From JAICJC01 sp963709425 (GTDB taxonomy: Bacteria; Actinomycetota; Thermoleophilia; Gaiellales; JAICJC01), in contig CAVPWG010000005.1 of assembly GCA_963709425.1 (NCBI GenBank), forward strand, positions 186,001-250,000: 64,000 nt of DNA. The letters run 5' to 3'. Numbering within the stretch: the stretch's first letter is position 1; the number at the start of each line of letters is the position of its first letter. A model generated the notes under the pieces. It ran no database searches and was not told the DNA's origin. It saw nothing but the letters and a program-made list of their open reading frames with translations. A program made the position numbers and the translations under genes. This document shows positions 1-9,245 of this stretch, in pieces.

Positions 1-19
1 TTGCACGCCGGCTCGCCGG

Positions 20-757
20 ATGAGGCGCGCGGCGGCACCGGCGGCCGCCGTCGCCTGCCTGGCCGCGGCGAACCTCCTCGCCCCCCACCTGCCCGAGCCC
101 CGCACCTGGGGGCAGATCGTGGGCCTGGCCCTGATCTCGTTCCCGCTCGCCGCGCTCGTTGTGGCGGCGCTCCTTCCCTTCGCGTCCTCGTCACCAAAGG
201 CGCTCGCCTTCGGCGCAGCCGCAGGCGCCGCCGTGGCCGGACTGCTGATCGCGGCCGGCCTTCCCGGAACCCCGGCGACGCTCGCCAAGCTCGTCGCGGC
301 CGCGCTCGCCGGTTTCGCGCTCGCCGTCCTCCTGCGAACGCCGGTCGAGCTGGCCGCGATCGCGGTCCTGGTCGCCGCCGTCGACGCGCTGAGCGTCGCG
401 GCCGGGCCGACGCACGTCATCGTCGAGCACCACACCGACGTCCTCGACACGTTCACGCTGGCCTTCCACCCGCTGGGGACGTTCGGAGCGGCCCAGATCG
501 GCGTGAGCGACTTCGTGTTCTTCGCCCTGTTCGTCGCCGCAGCCGGGCGGATGGGGTTGCGGCGCTGGGCGACATGGGCGGCGATGACCGCCTCGCTGGG
601 GGTCACGGCGGCGATCTCGTACGCCACCGACGCCACGCTGCCGGCGCTCCCGCTGCTCTCGCTCGGCCTCCTGCTCGCCAACGCCGACCTCCTGTGGTCG
701 CGCTACCGGGGGACACGTGCGTCACCCGATCGGGAGAGCGGAAGCACGACGTTCTGA
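20..757 (+). CDS. polytopic membrane protein, unknown function
   Basis: A 245-residue, Ala/Leu/Val-rich protein with about eight hydrophobic segments (roughly residues 5-22, 33-54, 61-82, 88-105, 111-128, 166-181, 183-202 and 208-227), so an integral membrane protein. The C-terminus is short and hydrophilic. I see no catalytic or transport motif and do not recognise the family. No clear ribosome binding site precedes the ATG, and the frame is open back to the window edge, so the true start could lie outside. It ends 15 bp before the secreted protease on the same strand, so the two may be cotranscribed. Confidence 0.6.
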   Translation: MRRAAAPAAAVACLAAANLLAPHLPEPRTWGQIVGLALISFPLAALVVAALLPFASSSPKALAFGAAAGAAVAGLLIAAGLPGTPATLAKLVAAALAGFALAVLLRTPVELAAIAVLVAAVDALSVAAGPTHVIVEHHTDVLDTFTLAFHPLGTFGAAQIGVSDFVFFALFVAAAGRMGLRRWATWAAMTASLGVTAAISYATDATLPALPLLSLGLLLANADLLWSRYRGTRASPDRESGSTTF

Positions 758-772
758 CCGATTTGAAGGGAG

Positions 773-2704
773 ATGAGCCGACGGCTGAGGTCGATGCTGC
801 CCGTGGTCGCGCTGTGCGCGTCGCTCGGCCTGCTCATGGCGCCGGCCGCGAACGCGCAGGGCAGCGTGCCCGTCGCCGACACCCAGCCCGGGTGGGCCGG
901 CCCGTCCAACCTGGCCGGCAATGACCCGAACGCGGGTCAGGTCGTGTTCTCGGTGTGGCTCGGGTGGAACCGCCAGGGAGAGCTCGACCGCACCCTCGCC
1001 GACCTCTACGACCCGGCGTCGCCGAGCTATCACCGGTGGCTCACACCTCGCCAGTTTCACGCCCGCTTCTCGCCGAGGTCCGGCGACGTCGCGGTCGTCC
1101 GGCGCTGGCTCTCGTCGGAGGGCTTCTCGATCGTGGAGGTGCCGGCGAACCGCCTGTTCGTCGCGGCCGAGGGCTCCGTCGCCCAGGTCGAGCAGGCGTT
1201 CGGCGTCAACGAGAACCTGTACCGCGTCGACGGCTCCGTCCTGCGCGCGCCGAACCACGACCCGGTCGTGCCCGCCGCCGTCGCGCCGCTCGTGAGCGCG
1301 ATCACCGGCCTCGACGGCGCCATGGCGCTCGCGCACCCGAACGTCGACACGCCCCCGCCGCCGCCCGCCGGCACCTCCGTGGGGCCGTGCTCCAGCTACT
1401 GGGGCCAGCGCACCTCGACGAACTTCACCAACCCCTACGGGCCGGGCCCGCTGCCCTGGCTTCTGTGCGGGTACCAGCCGTCGCAGATCAACTCGGCGTA
1501 CGGGATCGACCGGCTGCACGCCGCGGGCCTGGACGGCCGCGGGCGGACGATCGCGATCACCGGCGCGTTCTTCTCGCCGACGATCCGCCAGGACGCCGCC
1601 CACTTCTCGCACCGCTTCCATCTCGACCGCGGCCATCGCTCCCACCACCACGGCTCCGCCGCCTTCGACTACCGCGAGATCGTGGCGCCGGGAACCAGGC
1701 GGTTCCCGAAGAACCCGGCCGAGACGCAGAGCTGGTACATCGAGCAGGCGCTCGACGTCGAGTGGACACACGCGGTCGCGCCGCGGGCGAAGATCGTCTA
1801 CGTCGGCGCCGCCAACGACGCGCGCGGACTCGACCTGGCCCTGAACTACGCGGTCGACAAGCACGTCGCCGACGTCATCTCCAACTCGTGGGGCCTGCCC
1901 GAGGAGTTCGTCTCGCGCGGCGAGATCCAGGCCCTGAACTCGGTGTTCCAGCAGGCGGCCGTGCAGGGCACCGGCGTCTACTTCGCCTCGGGCGACGACG
2001 GCGACAACCGCGCGGTCGTCGGCGCGCGCTCGGCGGGCTTCCCAGACTCCAGCCCGTGGGTCACCTCGGTGGGAGGCACCAGCCTGGCGGTCGGGTCGCA
2101 CGGGCAGTACCTGTGGGAGGCCGGCTGGGGCACGACGTCGGCCGACTGGAACCACGACCACTGGCAGCCCGCCGCGCCGGGCCCGTTCCTGTACGGGTCG
2201 GGCGGGGGCGCGAGCCACGTGTTCGCGATGCCGGCCTACCAGGCCGCCGAGGTACCGCCGTCGGCGGCGATGTGGAACGGCAAGCTGCGCCGCGTCGAGC
2301 CCGACGTGTCGATGGTCGCCGACCCGCAGACCGGCGTGACCTTCTCGCAGACCTACGTCCTGCCGTCCGGCCACCGCCGGATCATCGACTCGTGGATCGG
2401 CGGCACCAGCCTCTCGGCGCCGCTCCTCGCGGGCATCATGGCGCTCGCCGACCAGGACGCCGGTGCGCCGCACGGCTTCATCAACCCCACGCTCTACCTG
2501 ATGCGCGGGACGGGCGGCCTGCGCGACGTCACGGGCGGCCACGGCTCGCTGGCCGTCCTGCGAAACGCCCTTGTGGGAGGGCACATCGTGACCCGCCTGC
2601 GGTCCATCGAGCGGGACAGCTCGCTCGCGACCGGGGTCGGCTGGGATCCGGTGACGGGACTGGGCTCGCCGTACGCGCCGCTCTTCGTGGCCGCGCTACG
2701 CTGA
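773..2704 (+). CDS. secreted S53 (sedolisin/kumamolisin) serine-carboxyl protease
   Basis: 643 residues: a signal peptide (hydrophobic core LPVVALCASLGLLMAPA, then ANAQ), a pro-kumamolisin activation domain (about residues 45-190) and a subtilisin-fold catalytic domain. The S53 catalytic set is visible. Glu and Asp are spaced by four in IEQALDVEW (about residues 324 and 328), the oxyanion Asp is in ASGDDGD (about 408), and the nucleophile Ser is in GGTSLSAP (about 546). Family knowledge: these are acid-active, auto-processed secreted endopeptidases. A GAAGGGAG purine tract abuts the first ATG; the in-frame ATG a few codons later would also keep the signal peptide. Confidence 0.93.
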   Translation: MSRRLRSMLPVVALCASLGLLMAPAANAQGSVPVADTQPGWAGPSNLAGNDPNAGQVVFSVWLGWNRQGELDRTLADLYDPASPSYHRWLTPRQFHARFSPRSGDVAVVRRWLSSEGFSIVEVPANRLFVAAEGSVAQVEQAFGVNENLYRVDGSVLRAPNHDPVVPAAVAPLVSAITGLDGAMALAHPNVDTPPPPPAGTSVGPCSSYWGQRTSTNFTNPYGPGPLPWLLCGYQPSQINSAYGIDRLHAAGLDGRGRTIAITGAFFSPTIRQDAAHFSHRFHLDRGHRSHHHGSAAFDYREIVAPGTRRFPKNPAETQSWYIEQALDVEWTHAVAPRAKIVYVGAANDARGLDLALNYAVDKHVADVISNSWGLPEEFVSRGEIQALNSVFQQAAVQGTGVYFASGDDGDNRAVVGARSAGFPDSSPWVTSVGGTSLAVGSHGQYLWEAGWGTTSADWNHDHWQPAAPGPFLYGSGGGASHVFAMPAYQAAEVPPSAAMWNGKLRRVEPDVSMVADPQTGVTFSQTYVLPSGHRRIIDSWIGGTSLSAPLLAGIMALADQDAGAPHGFINPTLYLMRGTGGLRDVTGGHGSLAVLRNALVGGHIVTRLRSIERDSSLATGVGWDPVTGLGSPYAPLFVAALR

Positions 2705-2708
2705 GCGC

Positions 2709-3590
2709 CTGACTCCGCGCGTCTGCTCCCTCCTCCCCAGCGCCACCGAGATCGTCGGCGCCCTCGGCCGGACCGGATGGCTCGTCGGCCGGTCGGCCGA
2801 GTGCGACTTCCCGGCCGACGTCGCAGATCTGCCGGTCGTGACGGCCTCGCGGGTCGACACGTCCGTGCTCTCGAGCAGCGACATCGACGCGGCCGTCCGC
2901 GCCGCGGTGCTCTCGGGGCAGGCGCTCTACGCCGTCGACGAGGAGCTGGTCCGCGAGCTCTCCCCCGACGTTGTCATCACCCAGGACCTGTGCCACGTCT
3001 GCGCCGTCTCTGGCGACGACGTCGGCAAGATCCGGAGCCTCGACGCCGAGGTGATCTCCCTTGACCCCCGAACGATCGCCGACGTCGAGTCGACGGTCGT
3101 CGAGCTCGGCGACCGCCTCGACGCGGCCACGGCGGCGGCCGCGGTCATCGAGCGGATGCGCGGCACGATCGCAGCCGCGGTCGACGCCGTCGCCGGCCGC
3201 CCTCCCGTCCCCGTGTTCGTGGCCGAGTGGCTCGATCCGCCTTTCGCGGCCGGCCACTGGGTTCCCGAGATGGTCGCGCTCGCCGGCGGCCGCGAGGTGC
3301 TCGGGCGGACCGGCGGCCCGTCGTTCCCGGTGACGTGGGACGACGTCGCGGCCGCCGGCCCCGACATCGTCGTCGTGGCCCCGTGCGGCTTCGACGCGGG
3401 TCGGGCCGCGGCAGAGTCTGCGGGCATCCGCTTCCCGTGCCGGGCGGTCGCCGTCGAGGCCGACTCCTACTACTCGCGGCCGGCGCCGCGCCTGGCCGAC
3501 GGCGTCGCCCAGCTCGCCCACCTCCTCCACCCGGGCGCCGCCCCCGACCCGGGCCTCCCCGCCGTCGCGCTCGAAGCAGCGTGGGCGTGA
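2709..3590 (+). CDS. cobalamin-binding protein (Fe/B12 periplasmic-binding fold)
   Basis: About 293 residues with the BtuF-like N-terminal signature RVCSLLPSATEIVGALG, a central TQDLCHVCAV segment and the FVAEWLDPPFAAGHWVPEM region of this family. The first in-frame ATG/GTG/TTG is a GTG at 2838, which would delete the signature strand. The only upstream candidate in the open frame is CTG at 2709, so I place the start there. No signal peptide is apparent, as in cytoplasmic COG0614-type cobalamin-binding proteins of Actinobacteria, so a transport role is not assured. It is followed by a GTGA overlap with the M20 gene. Confidence 0.8.
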   Translation: MTPRVCSLLPSATEIVGALGRTGWLVGRSAECDFPADVADLPVVTASRVDTSVLSSSDIDAAVRAAVLSGQALYAVDEELVRELSPDVVITQDLCHVCAVSGDDVGKIRSLDAEVISLDPRTIADVESTVVELGDRLDAATAAAAVIERMRGTIAAAVDAVAGRPPVPVFVAEWLDPPFAAGHWVPEMVALAGGREVLGRTGGPSFPVTWDDVAAAGPDIVVVAPCGFDAGRAAAESAGIRFPCRAVAVEADSYYSRPAPRLADGVAQLAHLLHPGAAPDPGLPAVALEAAWA

Positions 3591-4693
3591 GCGAGACTGC
3601 CGAGCTCCTCGCCCGCCTGATCGAGATCGACTCGGTCAACCCGGCGCTCGTACCCGGCGGCGCCGGCGAGGCGGAGATCGCGGCCTTCACGGCGGCCTGG
3701 CTCTCGGACCGGGGCCTCGCAGCCCGCGTCGACGAGGTCGCCCCGGGACGGGCAAACGCCGTCGCCGTGGCCCGCGGGGCCGGCGGAGGGCGTTCGCTCC
3801 TCCTGTGCGCGCACGTGGACACCGTCGGCATCGAGGGTATGGAGGCGCCGTTCGATCCGCGCGTCGAGGACGTGCGCATGCACGGCCGCGGCTCGTTCGA
3901 CATGAAGGGCGGCGTGGCGGCGGTCATGGCCGGGGCGGCCGCCGTTGCCGGCGCCGGCCTCCGCGGCGATGTGATCGTCGCGCTGGTGTGCGACGAGGAG
4001 CACGAGTCGATCGGCGCCGAGCGCGTGGCTCGGGAGATCCGGGCGGACGCGGCGATCGTCACCGAGCCCACGGAGCTCGAGGTGTGTGTGGCCCACAAGG
4101 GGTTCGTCTGGCTCGACGTCGAGACGGCCGGCGTCGCCGCCCACGGCTCGCGCCCCGACCTCGGTGTCGATGCGATCGCCGCGATGGGCGATGTCCTCGT
4201 CGGGCTCTCGCGGCTGGGATCCCGGCTCGCCGGATCGCGCCCACACCCGCTGCTCGGGACGGGCTCGGTGCACGCGTCCCTGATCGAGGGCGGCCAGGAG
4301 CTCTCGAGCTATCCGGAGCGGTGCCTCCTTCGGATCGAGCGGCGGACGGTCCCCGGCGAGGCGCTCGCGGACGTCGAGGCCCAGATCGCCGAGATCGCAG
4401 GCGGCGCCGACGTCCGCCCGACCTTCGAGCGGGTGCCGTTCGAGGTCGCCTCCGACGCGCCGATCGTGGACGCCGTCCGCCGGCAGGCCGTGGTTGTCCT
4501 GGGACGCGAGCCGGCCACGATCGGCCACGCCGCCTGGATGGACGCCGCCGTCCTCTCGGCCGCCGGCATCCCGACCGTCGTGTTCGGCCCGTCGGGGGCC
4601 GGGGCGCACGCCGTCGAGGAGTGGGTCGACCTGGGCTCGGTCGAGCGCTGCGCTCAGGTGCTGGAGGCGGTCGCGCGCGAATGGTGCGCGTGA
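3587..4693 (+). CDS. M20 family metallohydrolase (ArgE/DapE/carboxypeptidase G2-like)
   Basis: 368 residues. Metal ligands typical of the family are present: the AHVDT segment near residue 75, GSFDMKGG near 105 and CDEEHES near 140, with a dimerisation lid following. It removes an acyl or amino-acid group from a small amide substrate using one or two zinc ions; the substrate cannot be told from sequence. GTG at 3587 overlaps the preceding stop as GTGA; GTG at 3581 is an alternative. The 3' end overlaps the convergent RNA methyltransferase gene by 40 bp. Confidence 0.88.
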   Translation: MSETAELLARLIEIDSVNPALVPGGAGEAEIAAFTAAWLSDRGLAARVDEVAPGRANAVAVARGAGGGRSLLLCAHVDTVGIEGMEAPFDPRVEDVRMHGRGSFDMKGGVAAVMAGAAAVAGAGLRGDVIVALVCDEEHESIGAERVAREIRADAAIVTEPTELEVCVAHKGFVWLDVETAGVAAHGSRPDLGVDAIAAMGDVLVGLSRLGSRLAGSRPHPLLGTGSVHASLIEGGQELSSYPERCLLRIERRTVPGEALADVEAQIAEIAGGADVRPTFERVPFEVASDAPIVDAVRRQAVVVLGREPATIGHAAWMDAAVLSAAGIPTVVFGPSGAGAHAVEEWVDLGSVERCAQVLEAVAREWCA

Positions 4694-6078
4694 TCGGCTG
4701 CAATATCGGGGTCTGACCCCGTTCTTGCGCGGCGGAGGAGGGCGACGCACTCGATGTGGGGCGTGTGCGGGAACATGTCCACCGGGCGGGCGCGCTCCAG
4801 CGTATAGCCGGCATCCAGGAGCGCGCGGGCGTTCGGGGCGAGCGTCGTCGGGTTGCACGACACGTAGACGATCCGCTCGGGCGCGAGCTCGACCAGCCGC
4901 CTCACGGCCTTCGGGGTGAGTCCCGCCCGAGGCGGATCGACGAAGACGACGTCCGGCCGCGGCGCCCGCTCGAGCAGCGGCGCGACGCTCTTGGCGACGT
5001 CGCCCGTCACGAACTCGATGTTCGACAAGCCGTTTCGTTCGGCGTTCTCGCGCGCCCTGGCGACCGACTCCGCGCCGATCTCGATCCCGAAGACGCTGCC
5101 CGCCCGGGCAGCGGCCAGGAGGCCGATCGCCCCCGCCCCGCAGTAGAGATCCCAGGCGACGTCGGAGGGCCGCAGGTCGGCGTACTCGATCGCCAGCTCG
5201 TACAGCCGCTCGCTCATGACGGTGTTGGTCTGCATGAACGCCCCGGCGGTGACGGCGAGCCTGAGCCCGCCGACCAGCTCGTCGTAGCGATCGGCGCCGA
5301 AGAGCGGCACGGCCTCGAGCCCGGCCGTCGCCTCGGCGACCCCGGGATTCACGGCATGGGCGACGCCGACCACGCCCTCCGGCACAACGGCCTCGAGCCG
5401 ATCCGCCGCGGGCACCGGCCCGGGGGCGGTCACGAGCATGGCGAGGAGTTGGCCGGTATGCGCGCCCTCGCGCACGACGAGGTGGCGCAGGTAGCCCTCG
5501 CCGGTCGCCGCCTCGTACACGCGCACGTCCGCCTCGCGCGCCCAGCGCTCGAACGCTCGCCGGACGTCGTTCCCGGCAGGCGAGGCGATGTGGCATGTCT
5601 CCACCGGCACGAGCTCGTCCCAGCGGCCGGCGCGGTGGAACCCGAGCGACGGCCCGTCGGGGCCGTGAGACCACGAGTACTCGAGCTTGTTTCGGTAGCC
5701 GTACCGCTCGGCCGCCGGCACGATCGGCTCGAGCTCGATCTCGATCCGGCCGAGGCGGCGGAGCGCGTCGTCCACCTGCGCCGCCTTGTGCCGTACCTGC
5801 TCGGCGTACTCGAGATCCTGCCACGCGCAGCCTCCGCACACGCCGAAATGCGCGCAGCGCGCCGGCACACGGCCCGGGCCCGGCTCGAGCACCTCGATCG
5901 TGCGGGCCTCGGCGTGGCGCCGCTTGAGCTTCGTGACCCGCGCCCGCACCCGGTCGCCTGGGAGCGCCCGCGACACGAAGACGACGAGCTCTCCGTGGCG
6001 GGCGACGCCGCGGCCGCCGAAGGCGAGACTGTCGACGGTGAGGTCGATCTCCTGACCGCGGTGAAGGGCGATGGCCAC
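4654..6078 (-). CDS. TrmA/RlmD-type RNA (uracil-5-)-methyltransferase
   Basis: 474 residues: an N-terminal TRAM domain (about 1-60), an iron-sulfur motif C-x5-C-x2-C (CAHFGVCGGC) with a later Cys in VETCHIAS, a SAM-binding region (DLYCGAGAIGL) and the catalytic region VFVDPPRAGL...VYVSCNPTTL, where the Cys is the nucleophile. It methylates C5 of uridine in rRNA or tRNA; the exact position cannot be assigned. The start is GTG. The last 20 or so residues, after the family's usual end near ECVALLRR, are an extension running into the 3' end of the convergent M20 gene. Confidence 0.92.
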   Translation of the reverse strand: MAIALHRGQEIDLTVDSLAFGGRGVARHGELVVFVSRALPGDRVRARVTKLKRRHAEARTIEVLEPGPGRVPARCAHFGVCGGCAWQDLEYAEQVRHKAAQVDDALRRLGRIEIELEPIVPAAERYGYRNKLEYSWSHGPDGPSLGFHRAGRWDELVPVETCHIASPAGNDVRRAFERWAREADVRVYEAATGEGYLRHLVVREGAHTGQLLAMLVTAPGPVPAADRLEAVVPEGVVGVAHAVNPGVAEATAGLEAVPLFGADRYDELVGGLRLAVTAGAFMQTNTVMSERLYELAIEYADLRPSDVAWDLYCGAGAIGLLAAARAGSVFGIEIGAESVARARENAERNGLSNIEFVTGDVAKSVAPLLERAPRPDVVFVDPPRAGLTPKAVRRLVELAPERIVYVSCNPTTLAPNARALLDAGYTLERARPVDMFPHTPHIECVALLRRARTGSDPDIAADHAHHSRATASST

Positions 6079-6095
6079 GGCTAGAGTCTAGGGCC

Positions 6096-7556
6096 GTGCC
6101 GATCGCCGTCCCCGAGTACCGCGACCGCCTCGAGGAGATGACGGCAGAGGCCCTCGAGGAGTACTACGCGCACAGCGCCGGCCACAAGCGCACCTACGAG
6201 ATCGCCGCGGTGTACGAGCGCCACGCCGACCTGAGCACGCTCGAGCAAGCGCAGGCGCTCGCCGACCAGGACGCCCCGGTCGAGCTGCGCCGGTTCGCCG
6301 CCGAGGCGTATGTCGGAAACGGGGTGAAGCACCTGAGCGAGGACATCGCCAACACGGAGGCGTCGCTGACGGTCGCGTTCGACGGCGAGGACGTGCCCTA
6401 CCGGGAGGTGCGGCCACGGCTCATGAACGAGCCCGACGCCGGCCGCCGTCGCGACCTCAATGCGCGCCGGTGTGCCGCCACGGAGGAGCACCTGAACCCG
6501 ATGTATGAGGAGGCCGTCGAGCTGGAGCGGGAGCTGACCGCTGACCTGGGCGGGGCCTCGGTGCTCGAGCTCTACGAACGGTTCGACTACGACCCGCGCG
6601 GCGTCGACCGGGAGACGTCGGCATATGCGACCGAGACCGACGCCCTCTACCGCGACTGCATCGACACGGCCTTGCGGGGGCGGCTGGGCGTCTCGCTCGA
6701 GGATGCCTCGCTGTCGGATTTCACCCGGCTCTGGCGCGCGCCCGAGTTCGACGCCGGGTTTACGACCGAGCGCGCCGTCCCCGCGCTCCGCGCCACGCTC
6801 GCCGGACTCGGGATCGACCTGGACTCCCAGCGGAACGTCGAGCTCGACATCGAGCAGCGCCCCGGCAAGCGCCCACGCGCGTTCTGCGCGCCGATCCGCG
6901 TGCCGGGGCGGGTCGTCCTCGTCATCCTGCCGCAGGGCGGCCAGGACGACTACCAGGCCCTGTTTCACGAGGCGGGCCACACCGAGCACTTCGCGAACGC
7001 CGACCCGGCGCTCCCCGCCGAGCAGCGGCTCCTCGGCGACAACGCCGTCACGGAGGGCTTCGCGTTCCTGTTCGAGCACCTTCTGTCCGATCCGGCGTGG
7101 CTCAGGTCGCAGCTCGACTTCGGGCCCGTCGACGACTACGTCCGCTTCACGGCCCTCCAGAAGCTGTTCTTCGTGCGCCGCTATGCGGGCAAGCTGGCGT
7201 ACGAGATCGAGCTCCACTCGGGGATCGCGCTCGACTCCCTGCCCGACCGCTACGCCGGGCACCTCTCGGCCGCAGTCGGCGTCCCGTATCCGCGCGGCGA
7301 CTACCTCGAGGACGTCGACGGCGGCTTCTACTGCACCTGCTACCTGCGGGCCTGGGCGTTCGAGGCCCAGCTGCGCGACCACCTGAAGAGCCGGTTCGGG
7401 TCGGACTGGTTCCGCCGCCCGGCTGCCGGCGACCTGCTCCGCGAGCTGTGGAGCCTCGGCCAGTCGCTCCGCGCCGACGACCTGTTGCGCGAGCTCACGG
7501 GCGAGCCGATCCGGTTCGAGGTGCTGGCGGACGAGGCCGGCGCTGCGCTCGGCTAG
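6096..7556 (+). CDS. HEAGH-motif metallopeptidase (M3-like gluzincin)
   Basis: 486 residues, mainly helical by composition. The zinc site is FHEAGHTEHF (about residue 290) with the third ligand in NAVTEGFAF about 25 residues later. This is the HExxH plus Glu arrangement of gluzincins such as M3 and M32. There is no signal peptide, so it is probably a cytosolic oligopeptidase, but I cannot name a substrate. The start is GTG, 18 bp from the divergent methyltransferase start, implying back-to-back promoters. The stop TAG overlaps the stop of the convergent GT39 gene by 4 bp. Confidence 0.8.
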   Translation: MPIAVPEYRDRLEEMTAEALEEYYAHSAGHKRTYEIAAVYERHADLSTLEQAQALADQDAPVELRRFAAEAYVGNGVKHLSEDIANTEASLTVAFDGEDVPYREVRPRLMNEPDAGRRRDLNARRCAATEEHLNPMYEEAVELERELTADLGGASVLELYERFDYDPRGVDRETSAYATETDALYRDCIDTALRGRLGVSLEDASLSDFTRLWRAPEFDAGFTTERAVPALRATLAGLGIDLDSQRNVELDIEQRPGKRPRAFCAPIRVPGRVVLVILPQGGQDDYQALFHEAGHTEHFANADPALPAEQRLLGDNAVTEGFAFLFEHLLSDPAWLRSQLDFGPVDDYVRFTALQKLFFVRRYAGKLAYEIELHSGIALDSLPDRYAGHLSAAVGVPYPRGDYLEDVDGGFYCTCYLRAWAFEAQLRDHLKSRFGSDWFRRPAAGDLLRELWSLGQSLRADDLLRELTGEPIRFEVLADEAGAALG

Positions 7557-9190
7557 CCGCCCTGCGGGCAGAGCCGGGCGGAGTCGAGGTGCGCGGCGAA
7601 GCGATACAGGCGCGCCATCCTGCGGAAGTCGCGCACGCCGGGGTCGCCGATCGCGACGTGGCGCCAGAGCCGGGTACCGAGGAACAGCACGCTTCGCTCC
7701 CTCGTGTAGCGCGGTGCGGAGACCGCGACCACGACATTCCCGTAGATCGACGTCGTCGCTCCCGCGTCGTCGAGCGCCGCCGCAACGTCGAGCGGGTGCT
7801 TGGTCGAGGCGATGAGCCAGACCCGCTGCGGGTACCGCTGCTGCCCGAGCCGGCGGATCAGGCCGCAGCGGCTGGCGGCGTCGAGCGTTTTCCAGGCGGC
7901 GAGCGACGTCTGATCGGGGGCGTCGAGCACCGCGTAGGCCCCGAGCAGCCGCGGATCCTCGAGCGGTCCGTGAACGCCGGCGGTCGTCAGCAGCACGTCG
8001 TGTGGCCCGAACTCCGCCGCCAGCCCGAGGCTTGCGTCGCGCAGGTCGGCGTTGAAGTTCGACAGGTCGTTTCGGCCCGACACGAGGAGCGGCGTGAGGA
8101 GCGCCGCAAGGACCACGCCGGCGAGGATGCGGCGCCGGCCGGGGAGGCGGCCGAGCTCGAGCGCGAATCCGGCCAGCGCGATCGCGTAGCCCGGGAGCAG
8201 GAACGACAGATGCCGCTCGGGAGCGAAGTCCTCAGACGACGCGGTCAGGACCTGGAGCAGAAGCAGCGGCAGCAGGAGCCACACCGCCGCCACGATCGCG
8301 GCGCGCCGGTCACGGTACGCGAGCGACACGATCCCGGCCACCACGGCCAGGCCGACGACGATCCAGAACGCCGGCACCGACGAGCCGGTCACATGCGAGG
8401 CGAGGTCGCTCCAGAACGCCCGCGATGTCAGGTCGACGACCGCGCCGCCCTTCCCCACGCCGTACTTGGACTGAAGCGGGGAGTAGAGGTGGCGGAGCCA
8501 GAGCAGCGCGCCGGCGCCGAGCACGAGCCCGGCGCCGATGGCCACGAGCGCCCGGCGGTCGCCCCGCCGGCCGGTCGCCAGGGCGTGCACGCCCAGGCCG
8601 GCGAGCAGCACGAGCTCCGACGCGAGCGCGAAGAGCGCGAACGGATGGGTGGCTACGAGGAGCAGCGCCGAGAACGCGTACGCCGCCGCCCAGCGGGCTT
8701 GACCCGTGCGAAGCAGCACGAGCATGAGCCACAGGCTCCCGTAGGCGCATGCGATCATCGCCGTGTAGCCGCGCGCGAACTGGGCGAGGTGGATCGTGAT
8801 CGGCGTGACCGCCGTGACGACGGCGACCGTCGCGCCGCCGGCCCGGCCCATCAGCTCGCGGCCGCAGCCGTAGGCCAGCCCGACGGCGAGGATCCCGAAG
8901 ATCGCCGACGGCAGGCGCAGGCCGAGGATGTCGTGGCGCCAGTCGAGCGAGGCGTGAACGACGAGATAGTGGAGCGGCGGCCCGTGGCGATCCTGGACGG
9001 CGACATGCAGGACGTCGCGCGCGCTCGGCTGGCCGGCGACGTGCAGCGTCACCACCTCGTCGTGGTGCAGGGGCCGGAAGTCGAGGCCGAACCCGACCAC
9101 GAGGATGGCATAGCCCGCCACGGCGACGCCGCCCAAGAGCGCGGGCCACCGCTCGGCCGCAAGAGCCCGCACCCGGGCACGCGTGAACAT
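7553..9190 (-). CDS. GT39/ArnT-like membrane glycosyltransferase
   Basis: About 545 residues. It begins with one transmembrane segment, then a loop with the acidic pair in RPLHHDEVVTLH (about residues 36-48), the hallmark of GT-C enzymes using lipid-linked sugars. About ten further hydrophobic segments and a soluble C-terminal domain follow. Expected role: transfer of a sugar from a polyprenyl phosphate carrier to an extracytoplasmic acceptor. I use ATG 9190 (MFTRARVRAL); the open frame extends to 9349 but overlaps the GT2 gene. It diverges from the sugar operon with 55 bp between starts and is probably its terminal transferase. Confidence 0.85.
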   Translation of the reverse strand: MFTRARVRALAAERWPALLGGVAVAGYAILVVGFGLDFRPLHHDEVVTLHVAGQPSARDVLHVAVQDRHGPPLHYLVVHASLDWRHDILGLRLPSAIFGILAVGLAYGCGRELMGRAGGATVAVVTAVTPITIHLAQFARGYTAMIACAYGSLWLMLVLLRTGQARWAAAYAFSALLLVATHPFALFALASELVLLAGLGVHALATGRRGDRRALVAIGAGLVLGAGALLWLRHLYSPLQSKYGVGKGGAVVDLTSRAFWSDLASHVTGSSVPAFWIVVGLAVVAGIVSLAYRDRRAAIVAAVWLLLPLLLLQVLTASSEDFAPERHLSFLLPGYAIALAGFALELGRLPGRRRILAGVVLAALLTPLLVSGRNDLSNFNADLRDASLGLAAEFGPHDVLLTTAGVHGPLEDPRLLGAYAVLDAPDQTSLAAWKTLDAASRCGLIRRLGQQRYPQRVWLIASTKHPLDVAAALDDAGATTSIYGNVVVAVSAPRYTRERSVLFLGTRLWRHVAIGDPGVRDFRRMARLYRFAAHLDSARLCPQGG

Positions 9191-9245
9191 CGGCGCGGGA
9201 TTATCGGCCAACGCGGCCGTCCCGGGCCACCGGTACCCTTGCCCG

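Noticed and set aside
1..924. Long plus-strand frame over the first membrane gene
   Set aside because: Arg/Gly/Pro-rich shadow typical of high-GC DNA; the frame of the membrane protein and the protease start explain the region.
722..2584. 620-residue minus-strand frame opposite the protease
   Set aside because: Composition is the complement of the S53 gene, with no family motif; the protease with its catalytic residues is the real gene.
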